From the NCBI GenBank assembly GCA_963588905.1, contig CAVAJF010000005.1, positions 1 through 64,000 on the forward strand: a stretch of DNA of 64,000 nucleotides, given 5' to 3'. This document shows positions 51,078-59,491 of this stretch, one piece after another. The notes under the pieces are model-generated. The model did no database searches. It had not been told where the DNA came from and worked only from the letters and a program-made list of their open reading frames with translations. Position 1 is the stretch's first letter. Every line of letters starts with the position of its first letter. The translations under genes and the position numbers were made by a program. This DNA is from Butyricicoccus_A sp963588905. Its GTDB lineage: Bacteria; Bacillota; Clostridia; Oscillospirales; Butyricicoccaceae.

Positions 51078-51988
51078 GAGTTGTGCGTCCGGGAGCGTTG
51101 ACAACTGTACAGGACGAAGGACGATTCGGCTATCAGTCGATGGGCATTGGCGTCGGCGGATGCATGGATACCCGTGCGTATCATCGTGCGAATTATCTTG
51201 TCGGCAATACAAACGGCGAAGCGGTTTTGGAAATGACCTTTGCCGGCGCGTGCTTTGTTGCCATGCAGGATATGATTTTGGCACTGAACGGAGCAGACAT
51301 GCAGCCGAAGCGAAACAAGAAGCCGATTCCGATGAATCAGCCGTTTGAGCTGCATGAAGGAGAGGAACTGATGCTGTCGTTTGCCAAGACCGGTTGCCGA
51401 TGCTATCTGGCTGCGGCTGGCGGATTCGATATGCCGATTGTTTTGGGCAGCCGCTCGACCAACATGAAATGCCATATGGGCGGATTTTTGGGCAGAGCTT
51501 TGATTCCCGGTGATATTTTGGCGATTGGCGAGGAGCATCAGACATGGGAGCAGCTCAAAGATCGCCGCGTGCCGGAAGAAGAATACCCGACAGAGGTTGT
51601 GCTGCGTGCAGTTCTCGGTCCGCAGGACGATGCATTTACCGCGAAAGGCATTGAGACCTTCTTCCATGAAAGCTACACGGTTGCAGACAACAGTGACCGC
51701 ATGGGGTATCGTATGAGCGGTGCGGAGATTGAAAGCCATCACGGTTCCGATATTATTTCGGATGGCATCACATTGGGATCAGTGCAGGTGGCGTCGGATG
51801 GCAAGCCGATCGTTTTGATGGCAGACCGCCAGACGACCGGCGGCTATGCGAAGATTGCAACGGTTTGTACGTTTGACATCCCGAAGCTGGCACAGTGCCG
51901 CCCGGGTGACCACGTTCGATTCCAACAGGTATCATTGCGAGAGGCGAGCAAACTCGCGCGGAAGGAGAAACAGCATGAATTATTCTGA
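51071..51988 (+). CDS. pxpC: 5-oxoprolinase subunit PxpC (KipA family)
   Basis: The partner of PxpB in 5-oxoprolinase. The 305-residue protein has VVRPGALTTVQDEGRFGYQ at the start, GNTNGEAVLEMTFAG near 45, LAAAGGFDMPIVLGSRSTN near 117 and the biotin-independent carboxylase-like segment DRQTTGGYAKIATV near 255, as in KipA/allophanate hydrolase subunit 2. It overlaps pxpB (7 nt) and the DUF1445 gene (14 nt), showing tight coupling. Confidence 0.93.
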   Translation: MLRVVRPGALTTVQDEGRFGYQSMGIGVGGCMDTRAYHRANYLVGNTNGEAVLEMTFAGACFVAMQDMILALNGADMQPKRNKKPIPMNQPFELHEGEELMLSFAKTGCRCYLAAAGGFDMPIVLGSRSTNMKCHMGGFLGRALIPGDILAIGEEHQTWEQLKDRRVPEEEYPTEVVLRAVLGPQDDAFTAKGIETFFHESYTVADNSDRMGYRMSGAEIESHHGSDIISDGITLGSVQVASDGKPIVLMADRQTTGGYAKIATVCTFDIPKLAQCRPGDHVRFQQVSLREASKLARKEKQHELF

Positions 51989-52760
51989 GATGAGTCCGCG
52001 CGAGGTGCGCGCGTTAATTCGAGAAAAGAAAATTACGGGGCCGACAGCGGGTATGAGCGCCGGATACGCACAGGCCAATTTGGTTGTGCTTCCCGCAGAC
52101 CTTGCGTATGATTTTTTGTTATTTGCCCAGCGCAATCCGAAGTCCTGTCCGCTGCTCGAAGTCAGCGACAAGGGCAGCCGTGCTCTGCACAGCATCGCGC
52201 AGGACACAGATATTGCCAATGACTTGCCGAAATATCGAATTTACCGAAACGGCGAGTTGGATGGCGAGTATACGGATGTAGAACAGTTTTGGCGCGATGA
52301 TTTGGTCAGCTTTTTGATTGGATGCAGTTTTTCCTTTGAGTCAGCACTGCTGGAAGCTGGCGTGCCGGTTCGTCACATCGAAGAGGGCTGCAACGTACCG
52401 ATGTATAAGACCAATATTGCTTGCACACCGGCGGGTGTCTTTCATGGCAATATGGTTGTCAGTATGCGCCCGTTGCCATATGACCAGATCGTCAAGGCAA
52501 CGCTGATTACCGGTGATATGCCGCGGGTACACGGTGCACCGATTCATATCGGCAATCCGGAGGCAATTGGCATTCACGATTTACAGCATCCGGATTTTGG
52601 CGATATGGTCACAATAAACGACGGCGAAGTACCGGTGTTCTGGCCGTGCGGCGTGACACCGCAGAATGTCATTATGGATTCTAAACCGCCGTTTGTCATT
52701 ACCCATGCGCCGGGACATATGTTTATTACCGATGTAAAAAATGTGGATTTGAAATATTGA
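51975..52760 (+). CDS. DUF1445 putative hydro-lyase (D-glutamate cyclase N-terminal half-like)
   Basis: A 261-residue protein of the DUF1445/YcsI family. It begins SPREVRALIREKKITGPTAG, has FLIGCSFSFESALLEAG near 115, HIEEGCNVPMYKTNI near 136, and ends with PPFVITHAPGHMFITD. In animals a DUF1445 domain is fused to a DUF4392 domain in mitochondrial D-glutamate cyclase, which turns D-glutamate into 5-oxo-D-proline. Here the DUF4392 gene lies two genes downstream. The ATG at 51975 follows GGAAGGAG and lies within pxpC. The activity is inferred from that fusion and the pxp context. Confidence 0.88.
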   Translation: MNYSEMSPREVRALIREKKITGPTAGMSAGYAQANLVVLPADLAYDFLLFAQRNPKSCPLLEVSDKGSRALHSIAQDTDIANDLPKYRIYRNGELDGEYTDVEQFWRDDLVSFLIGCSFSFESALLEAGVPVRHIEEGCNVPMYKTNIACTPAGVFHGNMVVSMRPLPYDQIVKATLITGDMPRVHGAPIHIGNPEAIGIHDLQHPDFGDMVTINDGEVPVFWPCGVTPQNVIMDSKPPFVITHAPGHMFITDVKNVDLKY

Positions 52761-52773
52761 TGAGGTGAGTACG

Positions 52774-53544
52774 ATGAAGAAAGTAGATTTGAACTGTGAT
52801 TTAGGCGAGAGCTTTGGCAATTATACCTGTGGTATGGATGAACAGGTCATTCCGTGGATCTCTTCCGCCAATGTCGCTTGCGGCTTTCATGCTTCTGATC
52901 CGCTGGTGATGCAGAAAACCGTCGCACTCGCCGCACAGGTTGGTGTCCATGTCGGTGCCCATCCGGGTTATCCGGATTTGGTCGGCTTCGGCAGAAGAAA
53001 TATGAATGTTTCTTCGGCAGAACTGAAGGCAATGGTACAGTACCAGATCGGTGCTTTGTCTGCTTTCTGTAAGGCACAGGGCGTCAAGCTCCAGCATGTG
53101 AAGCCGCACGGTGCAATGTACAACATGGCTGGCAAGGATGCTAAGCTGGCAACCGCCATTTGCGAAGGCATTGCAGAAGTGAATGATTCTCTGATTTTGC
53201 TGGGACTGGCAGGCAGTGAACTGCTGCGTGCCGCTCGCAAGATTGGGCTTCCGAGTGCCAGTGAAGTCTTTGCAGATCGTGCCTATGAAGATGATGGCAG
53301 CTTGGTTGCGCGCAGCAAGCCGGGCGCTATGATTACCGATGAAGATCTTGCCATTTCCCGCGTTGTTCGCATGGTGAAGGAAGGCAAGGTAGAGACCATC
53401 TCTGGCAAGACGATTTCGATTCAGGCGGATTCTATCTGTGTACACGGTGACAGTCCAAAGGCATTGGCATTTGTCGAGAAGATCCGCACGGAACTGACGG
53501 AAGAGGGTGTATTGATCGCCCCAATGGACGACATCGTTCGTTAA
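52774..53544 (+). CDS. pxpA: 5-oxoprolinase subunit PxpA (LamB/YcsF family)
   Basis: The third subunit of 5-oxoprolinase PxpABC. The 256-residue LamB/YcsF protein has VDLNCDLGESFG at the start, SSANVACGFHASDP near 33, VHVGAHPGYPDLVGFGRR near 61, VKPHGAMYNM near 113 and SEVFADRAYEDDGSLVARS near 168. ATG 52774 follows GAGGTGAG; it lies 13 nt after the DUF1445 gene. Known to work with PxpB and PxpC in ATP-dependent ring opening. Confidence 0.95.
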   Translation: MKKVDLNCDLGESFGNYTCGMDEQVIPWISSANVACGFHASDPLVMQKTVALAAQVGVHVGAHPGYPDLVGFGRRNMNVSSAELKAMVQYQIGALSAFCKAQGVKLQHVKPHGAMYNMAGKDAKLATAICEGIAEVNDSLILLGLAGSELLRAARKIGLPSASEVFADRAYEDDGSLVARSKPGAMITDEDLAISRVVRMVKEGKVETISGKTISIQADSICVHGDSPKALAFVEKIRTELTEEGVLIAPMDDIVR

Positions 53545-53564
53545 AAGAAAAGGAGGAGACCGTT

Positions 53565-54398
53565 ATGGAAGGTCGAATTGAAAAGGTACTGCTCAGTCAT
53601 TCTGGTCGCGGCATGGATATTCTGTGCGAGCACCTGCGAAAAGACTATTGCCGTGAGGCTGCTGCCAAGCTGCTGGAGCGTCCAAAGGGAACGGTTTTGC
53701 TGACCACTGGATTTTATGTCAATGGCGCCGCAGAGACCGATGGCCCTCCGGGAACCATGGTGCTGGCAAAGGCATTGGAGAAAATCGGATACCAGCCGGT
53801 TATTGTCACTGATGCGTATTGCAAAGGATTTTTTGAAATCTGTCAGCTGGCGGTAGAGTATGTCGATACACAGGCGGAAGCAGAAGCATATGACCGATTG
53901 TTTGATGTATATCAGCCGGTTGCATTGATTTCCATTGAACGCTGCGGCAAAAACCGCAAGGGTGATTATGCGAATATGCGCGGCGAGAGCATCCTCGATC
54001 ATACGGCCAGAACAGATCTCCTCTTTGAACAGGCAGCCGAACGCGGCATTTTTACGATTGGTGTCGGTGACGGCGGCAATGAAATCGGCATGGGCAATCT
54101 CAAGGATGTCATTACGCAAAAGCTGTCCTTGGAACCGTGTGTCGTGCCGGTAGATCGACTGGTTATCGCTACCGTGTCTAACTGGGGCGCGTATGGCCTG
54201 ACGGCGTATCTGCAAAAATTGTCCGGCAAGCGCGTATTCCCGCGGTATGAAGAAATTCGTGATTACATCAAGGCGATTGTCAAGATGGGCAGCGTGGATG
54301 GCGTGACCAAGAAGTGCACGCCGAGTGTAGACAGCTTCCCGCCGACGATTGAAAAAGAGATTGTAGACAGCCTGTCTCTATTGACACAGACGGCATAA
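53565..54398 (+). CDS. DUF4392 protein (D-glutamate cyclase C-terminal half-like)
   Basis: A 277-residue protein of the family DUF4392, which forms the C-terminal half of animal D-glutamate cyclase. Visible marks are GTVLLTTGFYVNGAAETDGPPG near residue 43, SIERCGKNRKGDYANMRG near 125 and FTIGVGDGGNEIGMG near 163 (Gly-rich, likely phosphate or substrate site). It follows pxpA by 20 nt behind a perfect AGGAGGAG and ends the operon. Co-occurrence with DUF1445, PxpABC and a D-amino acid transaminase supports D-glutamate to 5-oxoproline chemistry. Confidence 0.88.
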   Translation: MEGRIEKVLLSHSGRGMDILCEHLRKDYCREAAAKLLERPKGTVLLTTGFYVNGAAETDGPPGTMVLAKALEKIGYQPVIVTDAYCKGFFEICQLAVEYVDTQAEAEAYDRLFDVYQPVALISIERCGKNRKGDYANMRGESILDHTARTDLLFEQAAERGIFTIGVGDGGNEIGMGNLKDVITQKLSLEPCVVPVDRLVIATVSNWGAYGLTAYLQKLSGKRVFPRYEEIRDYIKAIVKMGSVDGVTKKCTPSVDSFPPTIEKEIVDSLSLLTQTA

Positions 54399-54417
54399 CA
54401 TAAAAAACAGCCAAGAA

Positions 54418-54460
54418 AAACGTGCGTACCTCACACTGAGTGGGATACGCACGTTTGTTG
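54418..54460 (+). terminator. Terminator of the D-amino acid/oxoproline operon
   Basis: Stem AAACGTGCGTA / TACGCACGTTT with a 17-nt loop. Confidence 0.85.
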
Positions 54461-54474
54461 TTTGTGATAAAGAG

Positions 54475-54942
54475 TTATTCCTGCACTGATGAGCTGGCGT
54501 TCGGCAGAGCGGAATAGATGTTTTTTATGGTGCGCAGGACAAAATGTGTCTGCGTCTGACATACGCCCGGCTGATCTTTTACCCAGCGATGAATGACCTC
54601 CAATTCATCGGACGAGCGACAGCTGACCTTAATCATGTAATCATAGCTTCCTGTCAGATAGTAACAGGAGACAACGTTTGGATGCTCCATGACCTGTTCG
54701 GAAAAAGAATCATTAAACCGCGGATGCTCCAAGGAAATTTCAATCAGAGCGGTGACGTCATTGCCGACCTTGGCGTCATTGGTGATGGCAGTATACGAAC
54801 AGATAATACCGGCATCTTCCATTTTATGAATGCGTTCGATGACTGTCGATACAGACAGATGCACGGCTTTTCCGATGTCCGAAGCACGCGCCCGGGCGTT
54901 TTGCTTCAGGTGTGCCAGTATTTTCTGATCAATTTGATCCAT
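54475..54942 (-). CDS. Lrp/AsnC family transcriptional regulator
   Basis: A 155-residue feast/famine regulator: N-terminal helix-turn-helix (DQIDQKILAHLKQNARARASDIG, then LSVSTVIERIHKMEDAG) and a C-terminal RAM effector domain (YYLTGSYDYMIKVSCRS). These proteins sense amino acids. It is convergent with the D-amino acid/oxoproline operon and may control it, which fits an amino acid ligand. Start 54942 is behind GGGAGGA. Confidence 0.9.
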   Translation of the reverse strand: MDQIDQKILAHLKQNARARASDIGKAVHLSVSTVIERIHKMEDAGIICSYTAITNDAKVGNDVTALIEISLEHPRFNDSFSEQVMEHPNVVSCYYLTGSYDYMIKVSCRSSDELEVIHRWVKDQPGVCQTQTHFVLRTIKNIYSALPNASSSVQE

Positions 54943-54969
54943 CCTTGGATTCCTCCCGTGTTCGGTATG

Positions 54970-55005
54970 AAAAAAGGCGGTCAACGCTTTGGATGCTGAC
55001 CGCCA
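54970..55005 (-). terminator. Terminator after the MATE gene
   Basis: On the minus strand, stem GGCGGTCA / TGACCGCC is followed by six T residues. Confidence 0.8.
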
Positions 55006-55023
55006 TTGGTTTCTTTTATTATA

Positions 55024-56370
55024 TCAGCCGGAGCAAATCTTGTCAAAACCCTTTTTCTTCAAGTGCCGGAACACGAGCAGGCAAATGACGACGGAGAGCA
55101 GAGAGCCACTTGTTGTGGCGAGACCCATCGGGAACAGCGTGTTCGGGAAAAGAATTGACGTAAGGTATACGCCCGGAACGCGCACCAACGCAATGGCAAG
55201 AATGTTGTGCAGGAAAGAAAATTCTGATCGGCCGCAGGCGCAAAAATACCCGCTAAAGCTGAAATGAATGCCCGCGAAGATACAGTCCCAGATATAACCG
55301 CGCAAATACTGACTGCCGAACACGACAACGGCGGCATCTGCTGTAAAGAGACCGACGACAGATGGTGCGATGAACTGGATGGTCAGGGCGACGACAATAC
55401 CAAAGCTGACAGTGATACAGATGCCGCACCGCAGCACCTGTATTGCACGCTGCGGCTTTCCGGCACCGATGTTCTGTGCGCCAAGTGCAGAGATTGTGGA
55501 CAGCATAGAGGACGGTACCAAGAACAGAAAACTGATGATTTTTTCCACAATACCGACTGCGGCTGCATCGCTGAGTCCGCGGCGATTGGCAATCACGGTA
55601 ATGATAAGAAAGGCAATTTGAATCAAGCCGTCTTGCAGAGCGATAGGAATGCCGATTTTTAAAATACGTCCCATTGCTTCGCGGCGCGGATTCCAGTCGC
55701 TTTTGTGCAGGGAAATGCCGGTGTTTTTCTTACGAATCACAAGAAAGGCGATAATAACGCTGAGACCCTGAGACAGTGTCGTGCCCAATGCCGCACCGAC
55801 AGCCCCGAGATGCAGCGCGCCGATGAATACATAGTCTAACACGATGTTTGCGACACAGGCGATGGCGATGAAGTACATCGGGCTTTTGGAATCACCCAAG
55901 CCGCGGAAAATCGAGCTGATGATGTTGTATGCTGTGATACAGGGAATACCGATAAAGCAGACTGTTAGATAGGCAATCGTGCCGGATACAGCCTGTTCCG
56001 GTGTAGACATGATGGACACGATCGGTTTGACAAGTCCCAAAAGCAGCGCCATGAGGACAACAGAGGCTGTTAAAAACAGCACAGCGGTATTGCCGATAGT
56101 CTGTGAGATTTTCTTTTTATCTTCGGCGCCGACGGCCTGTCCGATGGTAACCGTGGTGCCCATCGCCAGACCGACAATCATAACGGTGATCATGTGCATC
56201 ACCTGGCTGCCGACAGAGACTGCCGTTGTGCTGGCAACTCCTTCAAATTGTCCGATGATAAACAAATCCGCCATGCCGTACAGTGTCTGTAAAAAATACG
56301 ACAGGAGATACGGCAGAGAAAAATAGGCAATGTTCTTCCATACATTACCGGTAGTGAGATTTCGTTCCAT
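55024..56370 (-). CDS. MATE family multidrug/metabolite exporter
   Basis: A 448-residue membrane protein with about 12 transmembrane segments and MATE features: IAYFSLPYLLSYFLQTLYGMADLFIIGQ near the start and AIACVANIVLDYVFIGALHLGAVGAALGT near residue 170. It exports drugs or metabolites with Na+ or H+. ATG 56370 follows AAGGAGGAAG. Its leader on the minus strand contains a promoter, a duplicated element and a terminator directly before the ribosome binding site, so expression is probably attenuated. Confidence 0.92.
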   Translation of the reverse strand: MERNLTTGNVWKNIAYFSLPYLLSYFLQTLYGMADLFIIGQFEGVASTTAVSVGSQVMHMITVMIVGLAMGTTVTIGQAVGAEDKKKISQTIGNTAVLFLTASVVLMALLLGLVKPIVSIMSTPEQAVSGTIAYLTVCFIGIPCITAYNIISSIFRGLGDSKSPMYFIAIACVANIVLDYVFIGALHLGAVGAALGTTLSQGLSVIIAFLVIRKKNTGISLHKSDWNPRREAMGRILKIGIPIALQDGLIQIAFLIITVIANRRGLSDAAAVGIVEKIISFLFLVPSSMLSTISALGAQNIGAGKPQRAIQVLRCGICITVSFGIVVALTIQFIAPSVVGLFTADAAVVVFGSQYLRGYIWDCIFAGIHFSFSGYFCACGRSEFSFLHNILAIALVRVPGVYLTSILFPNTLFPMGLATTSGSLLSVVICLLVFRHLKKKGFDKICSG

Positions 56371-56387
56371 ACTTCCTCCTTATTTCA

Positions 56388-56436
56388 TAAAAATAGCCGG
56401 ATAAGAGAGCGATACTCTGCCAGCTCTCTTATCCGG
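56388..56436 (-). terminator. Terminator in the leader of the MATE gene
   Basis: On the minus strand, 14-bp perfect stem CCGGATAAGAGAGC / GCTCTCTTATCCGG followed by CTATTTTT, ending about 18 nt before the MATE start. The element CCGGATAAGA is duplicated upstream in the leader (plus-strand 56486-56495), so the 3' arm of the terminator has two possible partners. Confidence 0.8.
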
Positions 56437-56532
56437 TCGTCCTATACGTAGAAGCAACCCTCGGAAATACTGCGAACTATCGTTATCTTATCCGGCCTTA
56501 TACTTACGTTTATAAGTCCTCCGACAAAAAGT

Positions 56533-56561
56533 ACCATACCATATCTTGTTTGCCTTGTCAA
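56533..56561 (-). promoter_or_regulatory. Promoter of the MATE gene
   Basis: Minus strand: TTGACA (56561-56556), 17-nt spacer, TATGGT (56538-56533). The leader is about 155 nt. Confidence 0.7.
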
Positions 56562-56597
56562 CCGCGCTAAATGCTTGCTAAATTGCTTCGTGCATGA

Positions 56598-56626
56598 TTG
56601 ACGTATTTTTATGGATATGCTATGCT
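56598..56626 (+). promoter_or_regulatory. Promoter of the riboswitch-ATPase unit
   Basis: TTGACG (56598-56603), 17-nt spacer, TATGCT (56621-56626), about 10 nt before the aptamer. Confidence 0.7.
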
Positions 56627-56636
56627 TAAGGCAGTT

Positions 56637-56732
56637 GAAAAGGGAGTAGTTGCAAGGCATGTTGTCAACATCACGATTTGCACAGGCAAATCTGGCAGTG
56701 TGCGCCTGAATACACAGGTAACAAGACTTTTC
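56637..56732 (+). ncRNA. yybP-ykoY (manganese) riboswitch aptamer
   Basis: The conserved yybP-ykoY blocks occur in order: AAAAGGGAGTAG (56638-56649; family AAAGGGGAGUAG), TGTCAACA (family CGUCAACA-like) and AACAAGACTTTT (56720-56731; family GCAAGACCUUU). The first and last pair as the basal P1 stem (AAAAG with CTTTT). Members of this class bind Mn2+ and switch on exporter genes. The downstream terminator overlaps the P1 3' strand, so Mn2+-stabilised P1 would prevent termination. The hairpins between the blocks are variable in this family. I recognised this by eye, not by covariance model. Confidence 0.82.
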
Positions 56733-56777
56733 GGCAGCTGTTGTTATACGCTTCAGCTGGCGGAAGGTCTTTTTTTA
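56724..56777 (+). terminator. Riboswitch-controlled terminator
   Basis: AGACTTTTC (56724-56732) pairs with GGAAGGTCT (56762-56770), with an inner CAGCTG/CAGCTG stem, followed by T7. Its 5' arm contains the CTTTT needed for the aptamer P1 stem, so aptamer and terminator exclude one another, giving an ON switch by ligand. Confidence 0.8.
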
Positions 56778-56818
56778 TTTGCCTTCCGCCGCAGAAAATC
56801 GACGAAAGGAAGGCAATG

Positions 56819-59443
56819 ATGACACAAGACTATTTTAGAAAGACAGCAGAAGAGGCATTACATGCCCAACATACCTCAGTACAAGGACTATCTGTGCAGG
56901 AAGCTGCCCAAAGACTGCAAACGTATGGAAGAAATCAACTGTCTGAGGGAAAGAAAAAGAGCTTGGTGCAAATTTTTGCCGAACAGTTTCGGGACTTGAT
57001 GGTTTGTATTTTGATGATTGCGGCAATTATTTCCGCCTGTTCCGGCAATGTGGAGAGTACGATTGTTATTTTTGCCGTACTGGTTCTCAATGCGATTTTG
57101 GGTACAATCCAGTATGTCAAAGCAGAGAAATCCTTAGAAAGTCTAAAAGCAATGGCCTCGCCGACGGCGAAGGTGCTGCGCGATGGCGTGCGTATGGAAA
57201 TCGATTCGACGAATCTTGTGCCGGGAGATATTTTGCTGCTCGAAGTGGGAGATATGGTCACGGCGGATGGACGCATTTTAGAAAATTTTTCGCTAAAGGT
57301 CAATGAAAGTTCGCTGACCGGAGAATCCGAAGGGGTAGAAAAAGAGGCAGATGCCATTCATGCGGAGCAGGTTGCCTTGGGCGATCAGAAAAACATGGTG
57401 TTTTCCGGCTCGTTAGTGACATATGGCCGCGCATCGGTGCTCGTGACAGCAACGGGGATGCACACAGAGCTTGGCAAAATTGCGGCGTTGATGAACCAGA
57501 CACAGCAGAGAAAGACACCGCTGCAAGAGAACTTGGATGCATTTAGCGCCAGATTGGCAGTCGGTATTCTCGTGATCTGCGCAGGTGTATTTGTTCTATC
57601 TGTCCTGCGTACCGGTATGAGCATTCTGGATTCCCTGATGTTCGCTGTGGCACTGGCTGTGGCAGCTATTCCGGAAGCACTGTCGTCTATTGTCACGATT
57701 GTGCTTGCCATGGGCACACAAAAAATGGCAAAGCAACATGCGATTATCAAGGATTTAAAAGCGGTCGAGAGCTTAGGCAGCGTATCTGTGATTTGCTCGG
57801 ACAAAACCGGCACGTTGACACAAAACAAAATGACACCGCAGAAACTCTATGCAGATGGACAAATCATCGAAAAAGAGCGAATGAATCTGTCTCATCCGGT
57901 ACAGCGGATGCTGCTTCAATCCGCCTTGCTGGTCAATGATGCAACACATGATGAACAGACGGGCACTTCTATCGGTGATCCGACAGAAGTCGCTCTCGTT
58001 ATGCTTGGTGAACAGGTTGGTATCGTAGAAGAAGAATACCGTGCGCAATATCCGAGATTGAGTGAGTTGGCATTTGATTCGGATCGAAAACGCATGAGCA
58101 CTCTGCACGAAATTGACGGTGTACCGATTCTGTTCACCAAAGGCGCCATGGACGGGTTACTTGATCGCTCCACGCATCTGTTGACAAGCGATGGTTGTGT
58201 TGCGTTGACGCCAAAACGCAGACAAGAGCTGGAACGTGTCAATCGAGAGCTGTCGGAACAAGGCCTGCGCGTGCTGGCGTTTGCTTATCGGGAATTGGAT
58301 GCGGTTCGTCCGTTGTCCCTAGAGGATGAATGCAGCTTTACCTTTCTTGGCTTGATTTCTATGATGGATCCGCCGCGTTCAGAGGCGATGCAAGCGGTAG
58401 AAGACGCCAAGCGCGGCGGCATCAAAACCGTCATGATTACCGGAGACCATAAAATTACTGCGACGGCGATAGCACGCCAATTGGGTATTTTCGCAGAGGG
58501 CGATATGGCAGTATCCGGCGTTGAGCTGGAGCAGATGGGTGAGAACGAGCTGAGAGAACGCCTGCCGCATATTTCCGTATATGCTCGTGTGTCGCCGGAA
58601 CATAAAATACGCATTGTTCGTGCGTGGCAGCAGCGCGGCGCCATTGTTTCGATGACCGGTGACGGCGTCAACGATGCACCAGCGCTCAAACAGGCGGATA
58701 TTGGTGTAGCGATGGGCATCACCGGAACAGAGGTCAGCAAGGATGCCGCCTCTATGATTTTGACAGATGACAATTTTGCAACGATTGTCAAGGCGGTCGT
58801 CAATGGCAGAAGCGTCTATGAAAATATTCGGAATGCCATTCGATTTTTGCTATCCGGCAATGCCGCAGGCATTTTCTGTGTATTGTATGCGTCTTTGCTG
58901 GCGTTGCCGGTGCCGTTTGAGCCGGTACATTTGCTATTCATCAATTTGCTCACGGATTCTCTTCCGGCGATTGCCATCGGCATGGAACCGGCACGCCGTG
59001 GCTTGCTTGATCGTGCACCGCGCAATCCAAACGAACCGCTGCTCAATCGGTCATTCATTGGAAATATCGGCTGGCAAGGCTTGCTTATCGCCATAGTGAC
59101 CATGGCGGCGTTTTACTTGGGGTATCAGCAGAATGATGCGCTGGCATCTACCATGGCGTTTTCAACTTTGACGTTGGCGCGCCTGTTTCATGGCTTTAAC
59201 TGCCGTGGCGAGGCATCAATATTCCGTCTCAAATTTTCCACCAATCCGTATTCCAATTGGGCTTTCTTGGCAGGCCTGCTTTTGCTGCTCGCAGTTTTGT
59301 TTGTTCCGGGCCTGAATCAGCTGTTTTTGGTTTCTCCGCAATTTGGCTTGTGTCAGTTCGCGGAAATTGTCGGTTTGGCATTTGTGCCGACGCTCATCAT
59401 TCAAATCAAAAAATTGCTTGCAGAAGCGAGAAAACATGCATAG
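56819..59443 (+). CDS. P-type cation ATPase (P2A, calcium/manganese type)
   Basis: An 874-residue P-type ATPase with about ten membrane segments: the TM4 ion-site motif AAIPEALSSIV near residue 283, phosphorylation site CSDKTGTLTQNK near 325, nucleotide-binding KGAMDG near 442, and hinge MTGDGVNDAPALKQADIG near 612. It is of the SERCA-like P2A group, annotated as Ca2+ ATPase, but the Mn2+ riboswitch before it argues for Mn2+ export. ATG 56819 (or 56816) follows AAAGGAAGG. Ended by a hairpin at 59446. Confidence 0.92.
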   Translation: MTQDYFRKTAEEALHAQHTSVQGLSVQEAAQRLQTYGRNQLSEGKKKSLVQIFAEQFRDLMVCILMIAAIISACSGNVESTIVIFAVLVLNAILGTIQYVKAEKSLESLKAMASPTAKVLRDGVRMEIDSTNLVPGDILLLEVGDMVTADGRILENFSLKVNESSLTGESEGVEKEADAIHAEQVALGDQKNMVFSGSLVTYGRASVLVTATGMHTELGKIAALMNQTQQRKTPLQENLDAFSARLAVGILVICAGVFVLSVLRTGMSILDSLMFAVALAVAAIPEALSSIVTIVLAMGTQKMAKQHAIIKDLKAVESLGSVSVICSDKTGTLTQNKMTPQKLYADGQIIEKERMNLSHPVQRMLLQSALLVNDATHDEQTGTSIGDPTEVALVMLGEQVGIVEEEYRAQYPRLSELAFDSDRKRMSTLHEIDGVPILFTKGAMDGLLDRSTHLLTSDGCVALTPKRRQELERVNRELSEQGLRVLAFAYRELDAVRPLSLEDECSFTFLGLISMMDPPRSEAMQAVEDAKRGGIKTVMITGDHKITATAIARQLGIFAEGDMAVSGVELEQMGENELRERLPHISVYARVSPEHKIRIVRAWQQRGAIVSMTGDGVNDAPALKQADIGVAMGITGTEVSKDAASMILTDDNFATIVKAVVNGRSVYENIRNAIRFLLSGNAAGIFCVLYASLLALPVPFEPVHLLFINLLTDSLPAIAIGMEPARRGLLDRAPRNPNEPLLNRSFIGNIGWQGLLIAIVTMAAFYLGYQQNDALASTMAFSTLTLARLFHGFNCRGEASIFRLKFSTNPYSNWAFLAGLLLLLAVLFVPGLNQLFLVSPQFGLCQFAEIVGLAFVPTLIIQIKKLLAEARKHA

Positions 59444-59445
59444 AA

Positions 59446-59484
59446 AAAAGCGTGATGCCGATTCTTTCGGTATCACGCTTTTCG
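59446..59484. terminator. Bidirectional terminator between ATPase and DUF1275 genes
   Basis: Stem AAAAGCGTGAT / ATCACGCTTTT with inner CCGA/TCGG pairing. Confidence 0.85.
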
Positions 59485-59491
59485 CGTAACA

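Noticed and set aside
56442..56660. Possible leader peptide for the MATE gene
   Set aside because: The only in-frame ATG near the MATE leader lies within the -10 box of the predicted promoter, so it would not be on the transcript.
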